Part shown: positions 1 through 10,318 of the stretch, piece by piece | Layout: every line of letters begins with the position of its first letter | Numbering within the stretch: position 1 is the stretch's first letter | Origin: Thermoflavifilum sp. | GTDB taxonomy: Bacteria > Bacteroidota > Bacteroidia > Chitinophagales > Chitinophagaceae | DNA length: 64,000 nt | NCBI GenBank assembly: GCA_023511875.1 | Contig: JAIMAQ010000001.1 | Coordinates: 372,001 to 436,000 of the forward strand | Direction of reading: 5' to 3' | Position numbers and translations under genes: made by a program | Notes under the pieces: model-generated | What the model was told of the DNA's origin: nothing | Databases searched by the model: none | Seen by the model: only the letters and a program-made list of their open reading frames with translations

Positions 1-1525
1 ATTGTACGGTATTTCCAGCCGTTTCTCGGGGAAAATAGATGCTTGAGTAATTCGGTAAAAAGCCACTCAAAATTCCCTTAGGCTCACCCCCAAAGAGTCC
101 TGGAACCAGATAGAGGGTGATTACCCAAAAAAACATAGCAAAAAATAATCGGATGATGGACAGCCCTCGAGGGGGTTCATCATCGTGAGCCAGTCGCAAT
201 TTACCCAGCAAATACAAGCCCGTAAGTGCAAAAATGACGATCCAAATAGACAGAAATACCTCTTTACTCAAGATATTCCAATGATAAGCCATGTCTACAT
301 TTGAGAGGAACTTGAAGGCCAACGCCAGCTCTAAAAAGCCCAATGTTACTTTTACCGTATTCAACCAGCCTCCTGGGCGAGCCACCTTTTGCAACCATTG
401 AGGAAATATGGCAAACAGTGAGAAAGGGATAGCTAATGCCAATGAAAACCCAAACATTCCTATCAGCGGCCCACTAACGCCACCCTGAACCGCTAGTACC
501 AATAAGTTTCCAATAATGGGTGCTGTACAAGAAAACGAAACAATGGAAAGGGTAAGTGCCATGAAGAAAATACCTGCTACACTTCCAATACCAGCACGAG
601 CATCTGTTTTATTAGCGAGTGCACCGGGTAACTGAATTTCGAAAACGCCTAAAAAAGAAAGTGCAAAAGCAACAAACAAGAAGAAAAAGACCAAATTTAT
701 CCAGATATTACTGGCTAAGGCATTTAGCGCACCTACGCCCATCAAGCGGGTAATGACAAATCCTAATCCGGTATAGATCACAATGATAGAAAGGGAATAT
801 AAAGCAGCGTTTTTGATACCTGCTCCACGAGTACTACTCCGTTTAATGAAAAAACTCACAGTAAGCGGAATCATCGAAAATACGCAGGGTGAGATTAAGG
901 CCAAGAAACCTCCTGCAAAACTTGCCCAGAATAGCCACCACATTGATTTTTCAATTGTGTTGCCCTGTTGTGTGGGCGGTTGTGTAGGCACAGCGACGGT
1001 TGTTGCTGTTTGTATAGTATCTGGTTGGGTGGAGGAAATGGCTCTGCTTGCGGTTGTGGAGGCTTCTGGGTTTGCAGGAAGTTGAAAGCTAAAAGGCACT
1101 TCTTTCGGAGGTAAACAATTTTTATCGTTGCACACCATATATTCGAGATGGCCAGAAACTTCGCCAGCGGTGGGAGAGGTCCGACGCACACGTTGCACAA
1201 AATCCACTTCGTTTTCAAAATATTTCAATACAGTACCGAAAGCACCATCGTAATGAGAGATCTTCTTACCCTTTTCTTGTATGGTTCCTTCTAGCTTCCA
1301 TCCTGTAGTTTTTTCAAAATGAAAACTTGTAGGAATAGGTCCTTCCCCTGCATCTAGTGCATAAATATGCCATCCCGGGTCAATATTAGCCTGAAAATGT
1401 AAGACATATACACTATCGTTTATCCGTTGAGTGGTAAATTGCCAACGTACTGGATTCAACAATTGTGCTCTTGCCTCGGCCATCACACTTATACTCAAGA
1501 TAAGCCAAACGTAAGCTTTTCGCAT
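1..1525 (-). CDS. dsbD: Thiol:disulfide interchange protein DsbD-like, partial (runs off the left edge)
   Basis: My reverse-strand translation gives MRKAYVWLILSISVMAEARAQLLNPVRWQFTTQRINDSVYVLHFQANIDPGWHIYALDAGEGPIPTSF..., a signal peptide plus DsbD N-terminal domain. Downstream sequence encodes hydrophobic segments. The frame is open to the window edge, so it is absent from the ORF track. An alternative in-frame ATG lies at 1549. Confidence 0.8.
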   Translation of the reverse strand, partial: MRKAYVWLILSISVMAEARAQLLNPVRWQFTTQRINDSVYVLHFQANIDPGWHIYALDAGEGPIPTSFHFEKTTGWKLEGTIQEKGKKISHYDGAFGTVLKYFENEVDFVQRVRRTSPTAGEVSGHLEYMVCNDKNCLPPKEVPFSFQLPANPEASTTASRAISSTQPDTIQTATTVAVPTQPPTQQGNTIEKSMWWLFWASFAGGFLALISPCVFSMIPLTVSFFIKRSSTRGAGIKNAALYSLSIIVIYTGLGFVITRLMGVGALNALASNIWINLVFFFLFVAFALSFLGVFEIQLPGALANKTDARAGIGSVAGIFFMALTLSIVSFSCTAPIIGNLLVLAVQGGVSGPLIGMFGFSLALAIPFSLFAIFPQWLQKVARPGGWLNTVKVTLGFLELALAFKFLSNVDMAYHWNILSKEVFLSIWIVIFALTGLYLLGKLRLAHDDEPPRGLSIIRLFFAMFFWVITLYLVPGLFGGEPKGILSGFLPNYSSIYFPRETAGNTVQ

Positions 1526-1714
1526 GATGCCAAATTTAGTTATGTTCATATATACGAATTTTCACATGTATAAGGATGCAAATTTGTTTCATAAAATTTT
1601 TTTTCAGTGTAATTCAATAAACAAATCAAAATTTTAACATCCAATTAGTCTTTCACAGAAGATAGTAGATGGCTTTCAATGTATGCTCCTAGCAAAGACC
1701 AATATGGTGGGGGG

Positions 1715-2419
1715 TTAAGTAACGGGTTGGACTTGTCCTTGCAGGATAGACATAAAGATTTGTCGTCCATCGGTATTTCCCAGTTCCTTCAATACTGCGC
1801 GTTCGGGATGAGGCATCATGCCAAATACATTTTTTTCTCGGTTGCAAATCCCAGCAATTCCATATGCTGAGCCATTGGGATTGGCCTGATCAGAAACCAC
1901 TCCCTGTGCATCGCAATATTGGAACACGACTTGCTCATGAGTAAACAGTTGTTCCAAAGTTTGCGGATTAGCGTAATAACGGCCTTCGGCATGGGCAATG
2001 GGAATAAGCAGTGGCTTGTCTGTAGCTTGATGGGTAAGCAAAGTATCGGGTCGTGTGGCTTTGATATAGGTGTTTCGGCAAATAAACTTTTGGCCAGCGT
2101 TGGGCAATAATACACCGGGCAACAAATGTGCTTCACACAAAATTTGAAAACCATTGCATACCCCCAGCACTTTTCCCCCTTTGTGAGCAAAGGCAATGAT
2201 GGCTTGCATAATGGGACTGAAACGGGCCAACGCTCCACAACGCAGATAATCTCCGTAGGAAAACCCACCCGGAAGAATAATCATATCTTCTGTGCTAAAA
2301 CCAGCAAGATCGGTTTGTTTATGCCAGAGCCTAACCACCTCTTGATCCAGCGCATGAAGTGCGTCGATCATATCTTGATCGCAATTCGATCCCGGGAAAG
2401 TCACTACACCAAACTTCAT
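1715..2419 (-). CDS. purQ: Phosphoribosylformylglycinamidine synthase subunit PurQ
   Basis: MKFGVVTFPGSNCDQDMIDAL..., GVCNGFQIL glutamine amidotransferase nucleophile motif, MMPHPERAV near the C-terminus. Confidence 0.95.
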   Translation of the reverse strand: MKFGVVTFPGSNCDQDMIDALHALDQEVVRLWHKQTDLAGFSTEDMIILPGGFSYGDYLRCGALARFSPIMQAIIAFAHKGGKVLGVCNGFQILCEAHLLPGVLLPNAGQKFICRNTYIKATRPDTLLTHQATDKPLLIPIAHAEGRYYANPQTLEQLFTHEQVVFQYCDAQGVVSDQANPNGSAYGIAGICNREKNVFGMMPHPERAVLKELGNTDGRQIFMSILQGQVQPVT

Positions 2420-2464
2420 ATTGAAGTGATTTTATACAAAAGTAGTATTCTTCAGGGAATGGGT

Positions 2465-3517
2465 TCAGAAATGAGGATTTACTCGGAAAAACTGAATATT
2501 GGGTTGATGTTGGGGCAAATAAATCATCGCCCATGCCAGCACCATTAACAGCAGGTGAAACATATTTACCGCCCAAGCCCATTTTCTCGCGGGTATATAC
2601 CACCAAATATTGCTTGCAAAAGCGGCAATGAATAAAACCAGTGGAAGCCAAGACACGATTGAGAAACCAGTCCACATCACTTGGGCCATAGCTATTCCCA
2701 TCGCCACCAAAAGCAAAATCCAGCTTTTTCTCACTTGAATCAACATGCTGGATAGATGATGCAATACCAACCCAAAACCTATAACAAACAGCAGTCCCAT
2801 TACAACGATCGTCGTTATCATCCATTGATTTAGCCAGTGGAGATCGAAATAAAATTGCCAAAGCATTTTCCAATTGGGCCACGACAATTGGTCAACCCAA
2901 AAAAGTCCTACCATTAAAAAATATAAAGGCGTGAGCGAGCCAACTAGTACCAATAACCATTCGGCTAATCGGAAAGGACGGTTGACGAGCATCATCAGCC
3001 AAAGTAGGCATAAAAAAATGCCTATGGGTGGGTATAGTAAACTGCCAATGCCAAGCCAGAAGCCTGCTTGATAGAGTTGGGGTCGCTTAATAGCTTGGAC
3101 ATCAGGATGCAGGGTGGTCGACACCGCAGGAATTAAGAAACAACAAGCCACCATAGCTGCAGACAGTTGATTCCAGGCGGGTTGAAAAGTGCTCAGCAAT
3201 AAAAAAGTCATGGCTGGATAATAATTTCTTCCTGGCAACAAACGATAACGAGTGAGCAATTGATTGAGTTGTAAAGCCAATATCATGAGAAGCAGAAAGG
3301 CTATCCATTGAAAATGACCTTTTCCCCAATGCAAATTTTGCTGGAGCAAACGAATGAGGAAGTTGTATACTATACCCGCATGTGTATCAGATGGTAGAGG
3401 CAAGGGTTGAATCAAAAAAAATATTTTCATGACCAGTGCATATAAGACTAGCCATACCAGTACTCCTGGATTACCCGATCGGAATACATGAGTCACTTTA
3501 GAATTGAATTTTTGCAA
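2465..3517 (-). CDS. Multi-pass membrane protein, DUF6427-like
   Basis: 350 aa with about 8-10 hydrophobic segments. Resembles the Bacteroidota DUF6427 family. Its start overlaps the end of the upstream gene by 20 nt. Confidence 0.65.
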   Translation of the reverse strand: MQKFNSKVTHVFRSGNPGVLVWLVLYALVMKIFFLIQPLPLPSDTHAGIVYNFLIRLLQQNLHWGKGHFQWIAFLLLMILALQLNQLLTRYRLLPGRNYYPAMTFLLLSTFQPAWNQLSAAMVACCFLIPAVSTTLHPDVQAIKRPQLYQAGFWLGIGSLLYPPIGIFLCLLWLMMLVNRPFRLAEWLLVLVGSLTPLYFLMVGLFWVDQLSWPNWKMLWQFYFDLHWLNQWMITTIVVMGLLFVIGFGLVLHHLSSMLIQVRKSWILLLVAMGIAMAQVMWTGFSIVSWLPLVLFIAAFASNIWWYIPARKWAWAVNMFHLLLMVLAWAMIYLPQHQPNIQFFRVNPHF

Positions 3518-5027
3518 AGCAAATGAAATTCCGATAAATGCAGGGGATTACTGTTTCGTTGGCACTGATTTGTTTGCCGTAGCGCGGCATAAATACATAA
3601 CCCCTGTCGAGACTGCGCATGGTGGGTTGCATGGTAAGTTTGCCATCGGGTGTAATGGTTACGTCGCGTAAGATATAAGAACGCCGATAAGGCTCATTGT
3701 ATAGAAAGTGCAGAGCCAATCCTGTATTCATAAGTTGATACGAAAGAAAATCATCGGTTTGATCATCATATTGATCTTTTCTGATGAAATTGCTCCACTC
3801 CAGCTTTCCGCTTGGATCATAAGAAAGTACTGCAATATCGTTGTAATGGAAGCGGCGATATCCCATACTCCGGTAAAATGGGCTATAATACCAGGGGGAG
3901 AATGGAGTATAATAGAAATCGTAGTAGGGATATAAGGTATAAGGGCCATATAAATAATCCCAGCGATTCCAGGGGTTATATCCAGCAGAGGAGTAAAATT
4001 GTTCTGCGGTAATTAGGAATCCTCCATCGCTACGCAAAGTGAGCTGTCGCAGGAAGTAATCATCAAATGCATCGTCGCGTGGGTTGCCATTGCGTGCACC
4101 AGCCTTTAAGTTATTATCAAAAGCAATAAATCTAGTGATGTCTATGCTATCGTTGAGATATTGATACCGTACATAGCACAAGCCCGATACATTGTTGTGT
4201 CGGCCATCGTAAAAAAATGAAACTGCATAGCTTAGATGATGATCGTTATCGAGCTTCACTTTAAACTCATCGACGTATTTTCTATCTAAAGGAATAGTGG
4301 CCGTAAGAAAAGTATCTTCATACGCCGGTTTGCTCACCATCCAGGCTTCTCCCGCTAAGTCTTTGTTATTGGCTTTGCCCACTTTTACAAAAACAAAATT
4401 TCCTTCATTATCTACATTAAATCCTGTCAAGTAATCTTTTTTACTTTCCATGGGCAATGAAACGCGGCTGTTGTTGAGCAGCTGTAGTTGATCATTGAGC
4501 AAAAAAGTATAAAAAATATTGGTAAGCTCTTTATTTTGATTGATTTTATATACTAAAATGCGTTGTTTATTTTCGCTATAATTCACGGAATATATCTTGT
4601 GTCTGAGATTTCCAAAACCTACATCAGTAGAATCGATGAGTACGGGTTGCCCAATGATGTTAGCATTTTCATCCATCATCATGCCATAGCAATATACGTA
4701 GCGGCGATATTGATATTGATAGATCATGATAAACTTATCGGGATAATTGATAAAATCTACGTTTAACAAGTTATACCTAAACCTTAGTGGAACACGGTTT
4801 ACCGGATTCATTTGATCGTCGTAAATCGATATGGCTTCATCACCATTGTTATCTTTATATACTAAAATATGTTGGCCTACTTTGCCAATGATTTCAAAAG
4901 CAGTATTTCTAGAATCATCGCGTTCGGGCTGTGTATAATAAATTTTTTGCGCATTCCCTGTAGCGTATAGCAGTAGGGCAGCACCTATTAAGCCTGCAGT
5001 ACCCAACCATTTTCCGAACATATACAT
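3498..5027 (-). CDS. Secreted/periplasmic protein of unknown function
   Basis: N-terminal signal peptide (MYMFGKWLGTAGLIGAALLLYATGNAQ). Long globular ORF with a Tyr/Trp/Pro-rich segment. Confidence 0.65.
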   Translation of the reverse strand: MYMFGKWLGTAGLIGAALLLYATGNAQKIYYTQPERDDSRNTAFEIIGKVGQHILVYKDNNGDEAISIYDDQMNPVNRVPLRFRYNLLNVDFINYPDKFIMIYQYQYRRYVYCYGMMMDENANIIGQPVLIDSTDVGFGNLRHKIYSVNYSENKQRILVYKINQNKELTNIFYTFLLNDQLQLLNNSRVSLPMESKKDYLTGFNVDNEGNFVFVKVGKANNKDLAGEAWMVSKPAYEDTFLTATIPLDRKYVDEFKVKLDNDHHLSYAVSFFYDGRHNNVSGLCYVRYQYLNDSIDITRFIAFDNNLKAGARNGNPRDDAFDDYFLRQLTLRSDGGFLITAEQFYSSAGYNPWNRWDYLYGPYTLYPYYDFYYTPFSPWYYSPFYRSMGYRRFHYNDIAVLSYDPSGKLEWSNFIRKDQYDDQTDDFLSYQLMNTGLALHFLYNEPYRRSYILRDVTITPDGKLTMQPTMRSLDRGYVFMPRYGKQISANETVIPCIYRNFICFAKIQF

Positions 5028-5240
5028 ACAATTTTTGTGTGAGCAAAAAATACTAAAATGGGAGTAAACTTACGTCAAACTTTTGGTCGAATGCCAATGC
5101 AAAAATTAAGCTGAATTTTAGGATTGAAGAAATTTTTTTAAGAATTTATACCTCTATTAACGATAGGTAAAGCCTACTGGTTGCTTCAATAGTATTCAAC
5201 ACTGGTTTACAATCTTGGGGATAAGTATTAACTTGCTTGC

Positions 5241-6155
5241 ATGTCAACTGTATTGCTCACAGGTGGTACTGGCTTGATTGGGCGGGCATTAATAAAAGTG
5301 CTGCAGCAAAGAGGTTATCACTTGAAGATTCTCACTCGGCAAGCTAATTTGTCTATAGGAGATGGAGTAGAATATCTGGCTTGGGATCCTTTGCAAGATA
5401 AGCTACCACTGGCTGCTTTAGACGATGTAGATTATTTGATACATCTGGCCGGGGCAAATGTAGCTGAGAAAAGGTGGACAGCTGCTCGGAAGAGAGAATT
5501 ATTGGAAAGTCGTATTTACACAGTCGATTTACTGTGGAAGGCTTTTGCCGACCGGGGGCATCGGCTAAAAGCCGTGGTGAGCGCATCAGCTATTGGGTAT
5601 TACGATGCTCGGCAAGATCGCTGGTTTCAAGAAACGGATCCACCGGGCGAAGATTTTCTTGCACAGACCTGCGTAGCGTGGGAGGCGCATGTGCAGCGAT
5701 TTCAAGAATTGGCGTCGCGGGTGGTGATGTTGCGAACGGGGATAGTATTGAGCCAGGAGGGTGGTTTTATAGAGCCCTTTCTACAGGCCCTTCGTTGGGG
5801 AGTAGCTCCTATATTAGGCAGCGGTACACAATGGATTAGTTGGATTCATATCCATGATCTTTGTAGGTTGTATGCCAATAGCTTGATTACCGAGCACATG
5901 TTAGGCCCTTATAACGCCGTTGCCCCTCAGCCCGTACAACAGAAAGAGCTGATATTAACTCTGGCTCGAATGATCAAAAAGCAATTTTTTGTGCCCATCT
6001 ATGTGCCCAGCTGGTCGCTGAAACTTATGCTTGGAGAAATGAGTGTGGAAGTATTGAAGAGTCTTCGCGTATCGGCCGAAAAGGTTCAAGCCATACCTTT
6101 TCAGTTTTCTTTTCCCGAAATTGGCGAGGCGTTGAACGACCTTTTTAAGCATTGA
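5241..6155 (+). CDS. TIGR01777-family SDR epimerase (YfcH-like)
   Basis: VLLTGGTGLIGRALIKVLQQRG Rossmann motif; SASAIGYYDARQD...; WISWIHIHDLCRL. Confidence 0.9.
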   Translation: MSTVLLTGGTGLIGRALIKVLQQRGYHLKILTRQANLSIGDGVEYLAWDPLQDKLPLAALDDVDYLIHLAGANVAEKRWTAARKRELLESRIYTVDLLWKAFADRGHRLKAVVSASAIGYYDARQDRWFQETDPPGEDFLAQTCVAWEAHVQRFQELASRVVMLRTGIVLSQEGGFIEPFLQALRWGVAPILGSGTQWISWIHIHDLCRLYANSLITEHMLGPYNAVAPQPVQQKELILTLARMIKKQFFVPIYVPSWSLKLMLGEMSVEVLKSLRVSAEKVQAIPFQFSFPEIGEALNDLFKH

Positions 6156-6171
6156 CGCATAAACTGGTATT

Positions 6172-6624
6172 ATGGAAATAGTGATTCGTAGAGCTACTCG
6201 AGCCGATTGCCCTCACATGTATGCCCTGGTTAAAGAATTGGCAACTTATGAGCGGGCCCCACAAGAGGTCACACAATCTTTGGACGAATTTACGGAAAGT
6301 GGTTTTGGAGATTACCCGGTGTGGTGGGCTTTCGTAGCAGAGACCGAATCAGGGCAGCTGGTAGGGATGGCTTTGTATTATATTCGTTTTTCTACCTGGA
6401 AAGGGAAAAGATTGTATCTTGAAGATATTGTGGTTACACAGTCTATGCGGGGTAAGGGCATTGGAACGAAATTATTTGAGCAATGCATAGCAGAGGCTAA
6501 GGAAAAGGGATTTAGTGGCATGACTTGGCAAGTGCTCGACTGGAATAAACCAGCCATTCGGTTTTATGAGAAATACGGTGCACAGATGAGTTCAGAGTGG
6601 ATTACCTGTCAACTCGATTGGTAG
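6172..6624 (+). CDS. GNAT-family N-acetyltransferase (diamine/thialysine acetyltransferase-like)
   Basis: VIRRATRADCPHMYALVKELATYERAPQEV... LYLEDIVVTQSMRGKGIGTKLF (acetyl-CoA binding motif). Confidence 0.9.
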   Translation: MEIVIRRATRADCPHMYALVKELATYERAPQEVTQSLDEFTESGFGDYPVWWAFVAETESGQLVGMALYYIRFSTWKGKRLYLEDIVVTQSMRGKGIGTKLFEQCIAEAKEKGFSGMTWQVLDWNKPAIRFYEKYGAQMSSEWITCQLDW

Positions 6625-6629
6625 GCAGT

Positions 6630-7526
6630 TTAGACCTGTATTTGGTGTACCTGTACAGAAGGATCAATTTTTTGAATAAGTCCCGATAATACTTTTCCGG
6701 GTCCTATTTCCGTGAAATCTGTGGCTCCATCGGCAATCATCATACGAATGGTTTGTGTCCATTTCACAGGGCTGGTGAGCTGGTCTATTAATTGTTGACG
6801 GATCACTTTGGCATCGGTAGTTGGGGAAGCGGTTACATTTTGGTAAATAGGGCAGGAAGGTGTATGAAAGGTTACTGTTGCAATAGCTTGCTGCAGCTTT
6901 TCACGGGCAGGTTCCATGAGGGGAGAGTGAAAGGCTCCGCTCACGGGCAAAGGAAGCGCTCTTTTGGCACCAGCAGCCTTTAGTTTTTCACAGGCGATTT
7001 CAATGCCCTTGCGCGTGCCAGATATCACCAGTTGCCCGGGGCAGTTGTAGTTAGCCGCTACCACAATTTCGTGATCGATTCCTGCGCAAATTTTTTCTAC
7101 ATCTTCATCTTTCATACCCAGCACGGCGGCCATGGCCGATGGATGCTGCATACAAGCCTCTTGCATGGCTTGAGCACGAGTAGCTACTAGTTGTAATCCA
7201 TCTTCAAAGCTCAGTACGCCCGATGCTACCAGTGCGGTGAATTCACCCAGTGAATGACCTGCTACCATATCCATGGGTAATTCGGGATGCATGAAAAAAG
7301 CGATGATGGAATGTAAAAAAATAGCTGGCTGTGTAACCCGTGTTTGTTTAAGCTCTTCCTCACTGCCTTCAAACATGATATCTGAAATACGGAAACCCAA
7401 TAGTTGATTGGCCTGCTCAAACAATTCACGTGCTGTACTATAGCGATCGTATAATTCTTTGCCCATACCTTTAAATTGCGATCCCTGGCCAGGAAATACA
7501 ATGGCATGTTTCATAAAATACCTCAT
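6630..7526 (-). CDS. fabD: Malonyl-CoA:ACP transacylase FabD
   Basis: IVFPGQGSQFKGMGKELY, GHSLGEFTAL catalytic motif, GAFHSPLM. The actual start may be 7514 (MKHAIVFPG). Confidence 0.95.
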   Translation of the reverse strand: MRYFMKHAIVFPGQGSQFKGMGKELYDRYSTARELFEQANQLLGFRISDIMFEGSEEELKQTRVTQPAIFLHSIIAFFMHPELPMDMVAGHSLGEFTALVASGVLSFEDGLQLVATRAQAMQEACMQHPSAMAAVLGMKDEDVEKICAGIDHEIVVAANYNCPGQLVISGTRKGIEIACEKLKAAGAKRALPLPVSGAFHSPLMEPAREKLQQAIATVTFHTPSCPIYQNVTASPTTDAKVIRQQLIDQLTSPVKWTQTIRMMIADGATDFTEIGPGKVLSGLIQKIDPSVQVHQIQV

Positions 7527-7614
7527 TCATTTTTGTTTCACATCTCAGAGAATATCTCTGCGTTGTTGAGGTCGCAAAAATCAGTGTTTTCTACGAATGA
7601 GCAAAGTGTTTGGA

Positions 7615-8217
7615 TTATCGATGTATGAGATCGGCGCTGATAAGCCTGATGAATTCAGCGCGAGTACGTTCATCTTCAAATTGGCCGGAAAAAGCCGAGG
7701 TAGTTGTCACCGAGTTTTGTTTTTGTACGCCCCGCATCATCATACATAGGTGTTGGGCTTCAATGACCACAGCCACGCCAAGTGGGTGTAAAGTTTCTTG
7801 AATAACATCCAAGATTTGATGAGTTAGTCGTTCTTGTACTTGCAATCGCCTTGAAAAGCAATCTACCACTCGTGCAATTTTGCTGAGCCCAACGATGTAT
7901 CCATTGGGAATATAGGCCACATGGGCTTTTCCGAAAAAGGGAAGCAAGTGATGCTCACAGAGAGAATACAACTCAATGTCTTTGACGAGCACCATTTCAC
8001 TATACGACTCAGCAAAGCGAGCAGATTCTAAAATAGCCTTTGGATCCATGTGATAGCCCTGTGTTAAGTATTGCATGGCTTTGGCTACCCGATGTGGAGT
8101 TTTTTTCAGTCCTTCCCTATCGGGGTTTTCGCCCAGCAGGCTCAAGGTTTCCCGGTAATTTTCCACCAGGTGTGAGGTGATTTTTTCTTCGTACTGTTCA
8201 ATTTTTTTGTAAGACAT
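7615..8217 (-). CDS. folE: GTP cyclohydrolase I FolE
   Basis: [56 protein letters not shown]. Confidence 0.97.
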   Translation of the reverse strand: MSYKKIEQYEEKITSHLVENYRETLSLLGENPDREGLKKTPHRVAKAMQYLTQGYHMDPKAILESARFAESYSEMVLVKDIELYSLCEHHLLPFFGKAHVAYIPNGYIVGLSKIARVVDCFSRRLQVQERLTHQILDVIQETLHPLGVAVVIEAQHLCMMMRGVQKQNSVTTTSAFSGQFEDERTRAEFIRLISADLIHR

Positions 8218-8249
8218 GTGTTGGAATTAAAATATGAACAAATCAAAGG

Positions 8250-8657
8250 TTATTCGCCATAATATTCTACGTATATATTTTCTGTTTCGTACAACTTTAC
8301 GCAATGTAGCTGGCCTTGTTTGATTTCGGGAGCAAGCTGTTCCCATATAGCCTTGGCAAAGTTTTCAGTAGAACAAATTTTTCCTCGCATAAAAGGCACA
8401 TCTAGATTGAGATTTCGGTGGTCTACCTGGTCGAGTATTTTCCGTTGAATCAATTCATATAGGGCTTTAGCATCGGTAACATAGCCTGTTTCAGGATCAA
8501 TTTCTCCTTTGACGGTTACATACAATACGTAATTGTGCCCATGCCAGTTTTCGTTGGCACATTTGCCGAAAACTTGTTCATTTTTTTCTTTGCTCCATGC
8601 CGGATTGTATAACTTGTGAGCTGCATTAAAATGAACGCGTCGGGTAATGTAGATCAT
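8250..8657 (-). CDS. 6-pyruvoyl-tetrahydropterin synthase / QueD superfamily protein
   Basis: FNAAHKLYNP, GKCANENWHGHNYVLYVTVKGEIDPETG, DHRNLNLDVPF, YETENIYVEYYGE. Confidence 0.92.
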   Translation of the reverse strand: MIYITRRVHFNAAHKLYNPAWSKEKNEQVFGKCANENWHGHNYVLYVTVKGEIDPETGYVTDAKALYELIQRKILDQVDHRNLNLDVPFMRGKICSTENFAKAIWEQLAPEIKQGQLHCVKLYETENIYVEYYGE

Positions 8658-8760
8658 CTGATATCCGTTTGTTCAAAATTACCAAACTTGCACAAGGCGT
8701 TTGTATAAAATACATTTAACAAAATTTGTATCTATTTGTTTACTGCTTAAGAGTTTATTT

Positions 8761-9465
8761 ATGCATTTATTGGTTACAGCTCCCACTTGGTTTGAAATAC
8801 AACCGTTGACCAATTGGTTAAAACAAGTTGGGCAATCTAAAGGGAACCAAAACTATAGGTTTCAGGGTCATGATATTGTAATAAAAATCACCGGAGTAGG
8901 TGCTGTACTCACTACATTTACTCTTACCCGCATACTCCATGAAATGAAGCCCAATCTGGTTATTCAGGCGGGAGTAGCCGGCAGTTATGTGCGGGGATTT
9001 ACTCCGGGTAGGGTTGTGGCGGTTGCACGTGATTACTTGGCCGATTGGGGTGCGGAAGATCATGATGATTTTTTAGATGTATTTCAATTGGGTTTAGTAC
9101 AACCTCAAGCATTTCCTTTTCAAGCAGGTTGGCTGGTAAACCCTCATGTAGAGCGGTTAGCAATAAATCGCTTGTCTATAGTCAGTGCTATCACTGTGCA
9201 AACTACATCTGGTAGCGAATCTACCATTGCGTTTCGCAGAACAAGATTTCACGCCGATATTGAAACCATGGAGGGTGCTGCTTTTCATTATGTTTGCTTG
9301 ATGTTGCAACTGCCTTTTTTGCAGATTCGCTCGATATCTAATTTCGTTGAGCCACGAGATAAGAGTAGATGGCACATGCAGGAAGCCATACAGCGGCTCA
9401 ATGAAACATTGCAGGAATGGATACAACTTTATCTACCTCGGACGAAAGAAGAGTTATATTTGTAG
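8761..9465 (+). CDS. mqnB: Futalosine hydrolase MqnB
   Basis: MHLLVTAPTWFEIQPL..., nucleosidase-like VIQAGVAGSYVRGFTPGRVVAVARDYLADWGAED, METMEGAAFHYVC. Start chosen at the internal Met of the 8701 ORF. Adjacent to mqnD. Confidence 0.88.
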   Translation: MHLLVTAPTWFEIQPLTNWLKQVGQSKGNQNYRFQGHDIVIKITGVGAVLTTFTLTRILHEMKPNLVIQAGVAGSYVRGFTPGRVVAVARDYLADWGAEDHDDFLDVFQLGLVQPQAFPFQAGWLVNPHVERLAINRLSIVSAITVQTTSGSESTIAFRRTRFHADIETMEGAAFHYVCLMLQLPFLQIRSISNFVEPRDKSRWHMQEAIQRLNETLQEWIQLYLPRTKEELYL

Positions 9466-9484
9466 AGATATAAATGGTAGTGAA

Positions 9485-10318
9485 ATGAAGTTAAGTCTAG
9501 GTTTTTCTCCTTGTCCGAATGATACCTTTATTTTCGATGCCCTGGTCAACCAAAAAATAGATACAGAAGGTTTGTCGTTTGACGTGCATTTAGAAGATAT
9601 AGAAACGCTCAATCAATGGGCACAAGGAGGTAAGCTGGATATCACCAAGTTAAGTTCATTGGCTTATTTACAAGTTGCAGATCAGTATCAAATTCTCGAT
9701 GCGGGAAGTGCTATGGGTAAGGGGTGTGGGCCTTTGCTCATTGCTCGACGAGCTTGGCCGTTATCGGCCATACCCAGCTTGCGAATAGCTATTCCTGGTG
9801 AACGCACTACAGCCAATATGTTGTTGCATGTAGCTTTTCCTGAGGTGCAACAAATCGTGCCCATGTTGTTTTCCCAAATTGAAGACGCCGTATTGAGTGG
9901 AGAAGTAGATGCAGGCGTGATTATCCATGAAAATCGCTTTACCTATCAGCAAAAAGGGTTGATAAAAATCATGGATTTAGGCGAATTCTGGGAAACGCAC
10001 ACAGGTGCTCCTATACCGCTTGCTTACATCGCTATGAAACGGAACTATCCTATCCAGCTGATGATGCAAGTGAGCCAGCTCATTCGCGTGAGCGTGGAAT
10101 ATGCTTTTGCCCATTATCCGCAAATTTCTTCGTTTGTGCGCACCCATGCCCAAGCTATGGATGAACAGGTTATGCGCCAGCATATTGATTTATACGTAAA
10201 TGATTTTAGCCTATCGTTGCGAGAAGAGGGCAAACGTGCACTTGAAGTATTTCAAAAAGAGGCCTTACGCTTGGGCTTGGCTACTCAGGCGAGCACACAG
10301 CCGATGTTTGTTTGCTAA
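9485..10318 (+). CDS. mqnD: 1,4-dihydroxy-6-naphthoate synthase MqnD
   Basis: MKLSLGFSPCPNDTFIFDALVNQKIDTEGLSFDVHLEDIETLN...; GVIIHENRFTYQQKGL. The listed ORF start (9347) lies inside mqnB. In-frame ATG at 9485. Confidence 0.93.
   Translation: MKLSLGFSPCPNDTFIFDALVNQKIDTEGLSFDVHLEDIETLNQWAQGGKLDITKLSSLAYLQVADQYQILDAGSAMGKGCGPLLIARRAWPLSAIPSLRIAIPGERTTANMLLHVAFPEVQQIVPMLFSQIEDAVLSGEVDAGVIIHENRFTYQQKGLIKIMDLGEFWETHTGAPIPLAYIAMKRNYPIQLMMQVSQLIRVSVEYAFAHYPQISSFVRTHAQAMDEQVMRQHIDLYVNDFSLSLREEGKRALEVFQKEALRLGLATQASTQPMFVC

Noticed and set aside
1816-2268. 150-aa minus-strand ORF overlapping purQ in another frame
   Set aside because: Lies within a strongly conserved PurQ frame; no independent support.
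7546-7560. CAGAGA-ATA-TCTCTG palindrome between folE and fabD
   Set aside because: Real 6-bp arms but short, with no U-tract and no clear promoter context; not enough to call an operator or terminator.
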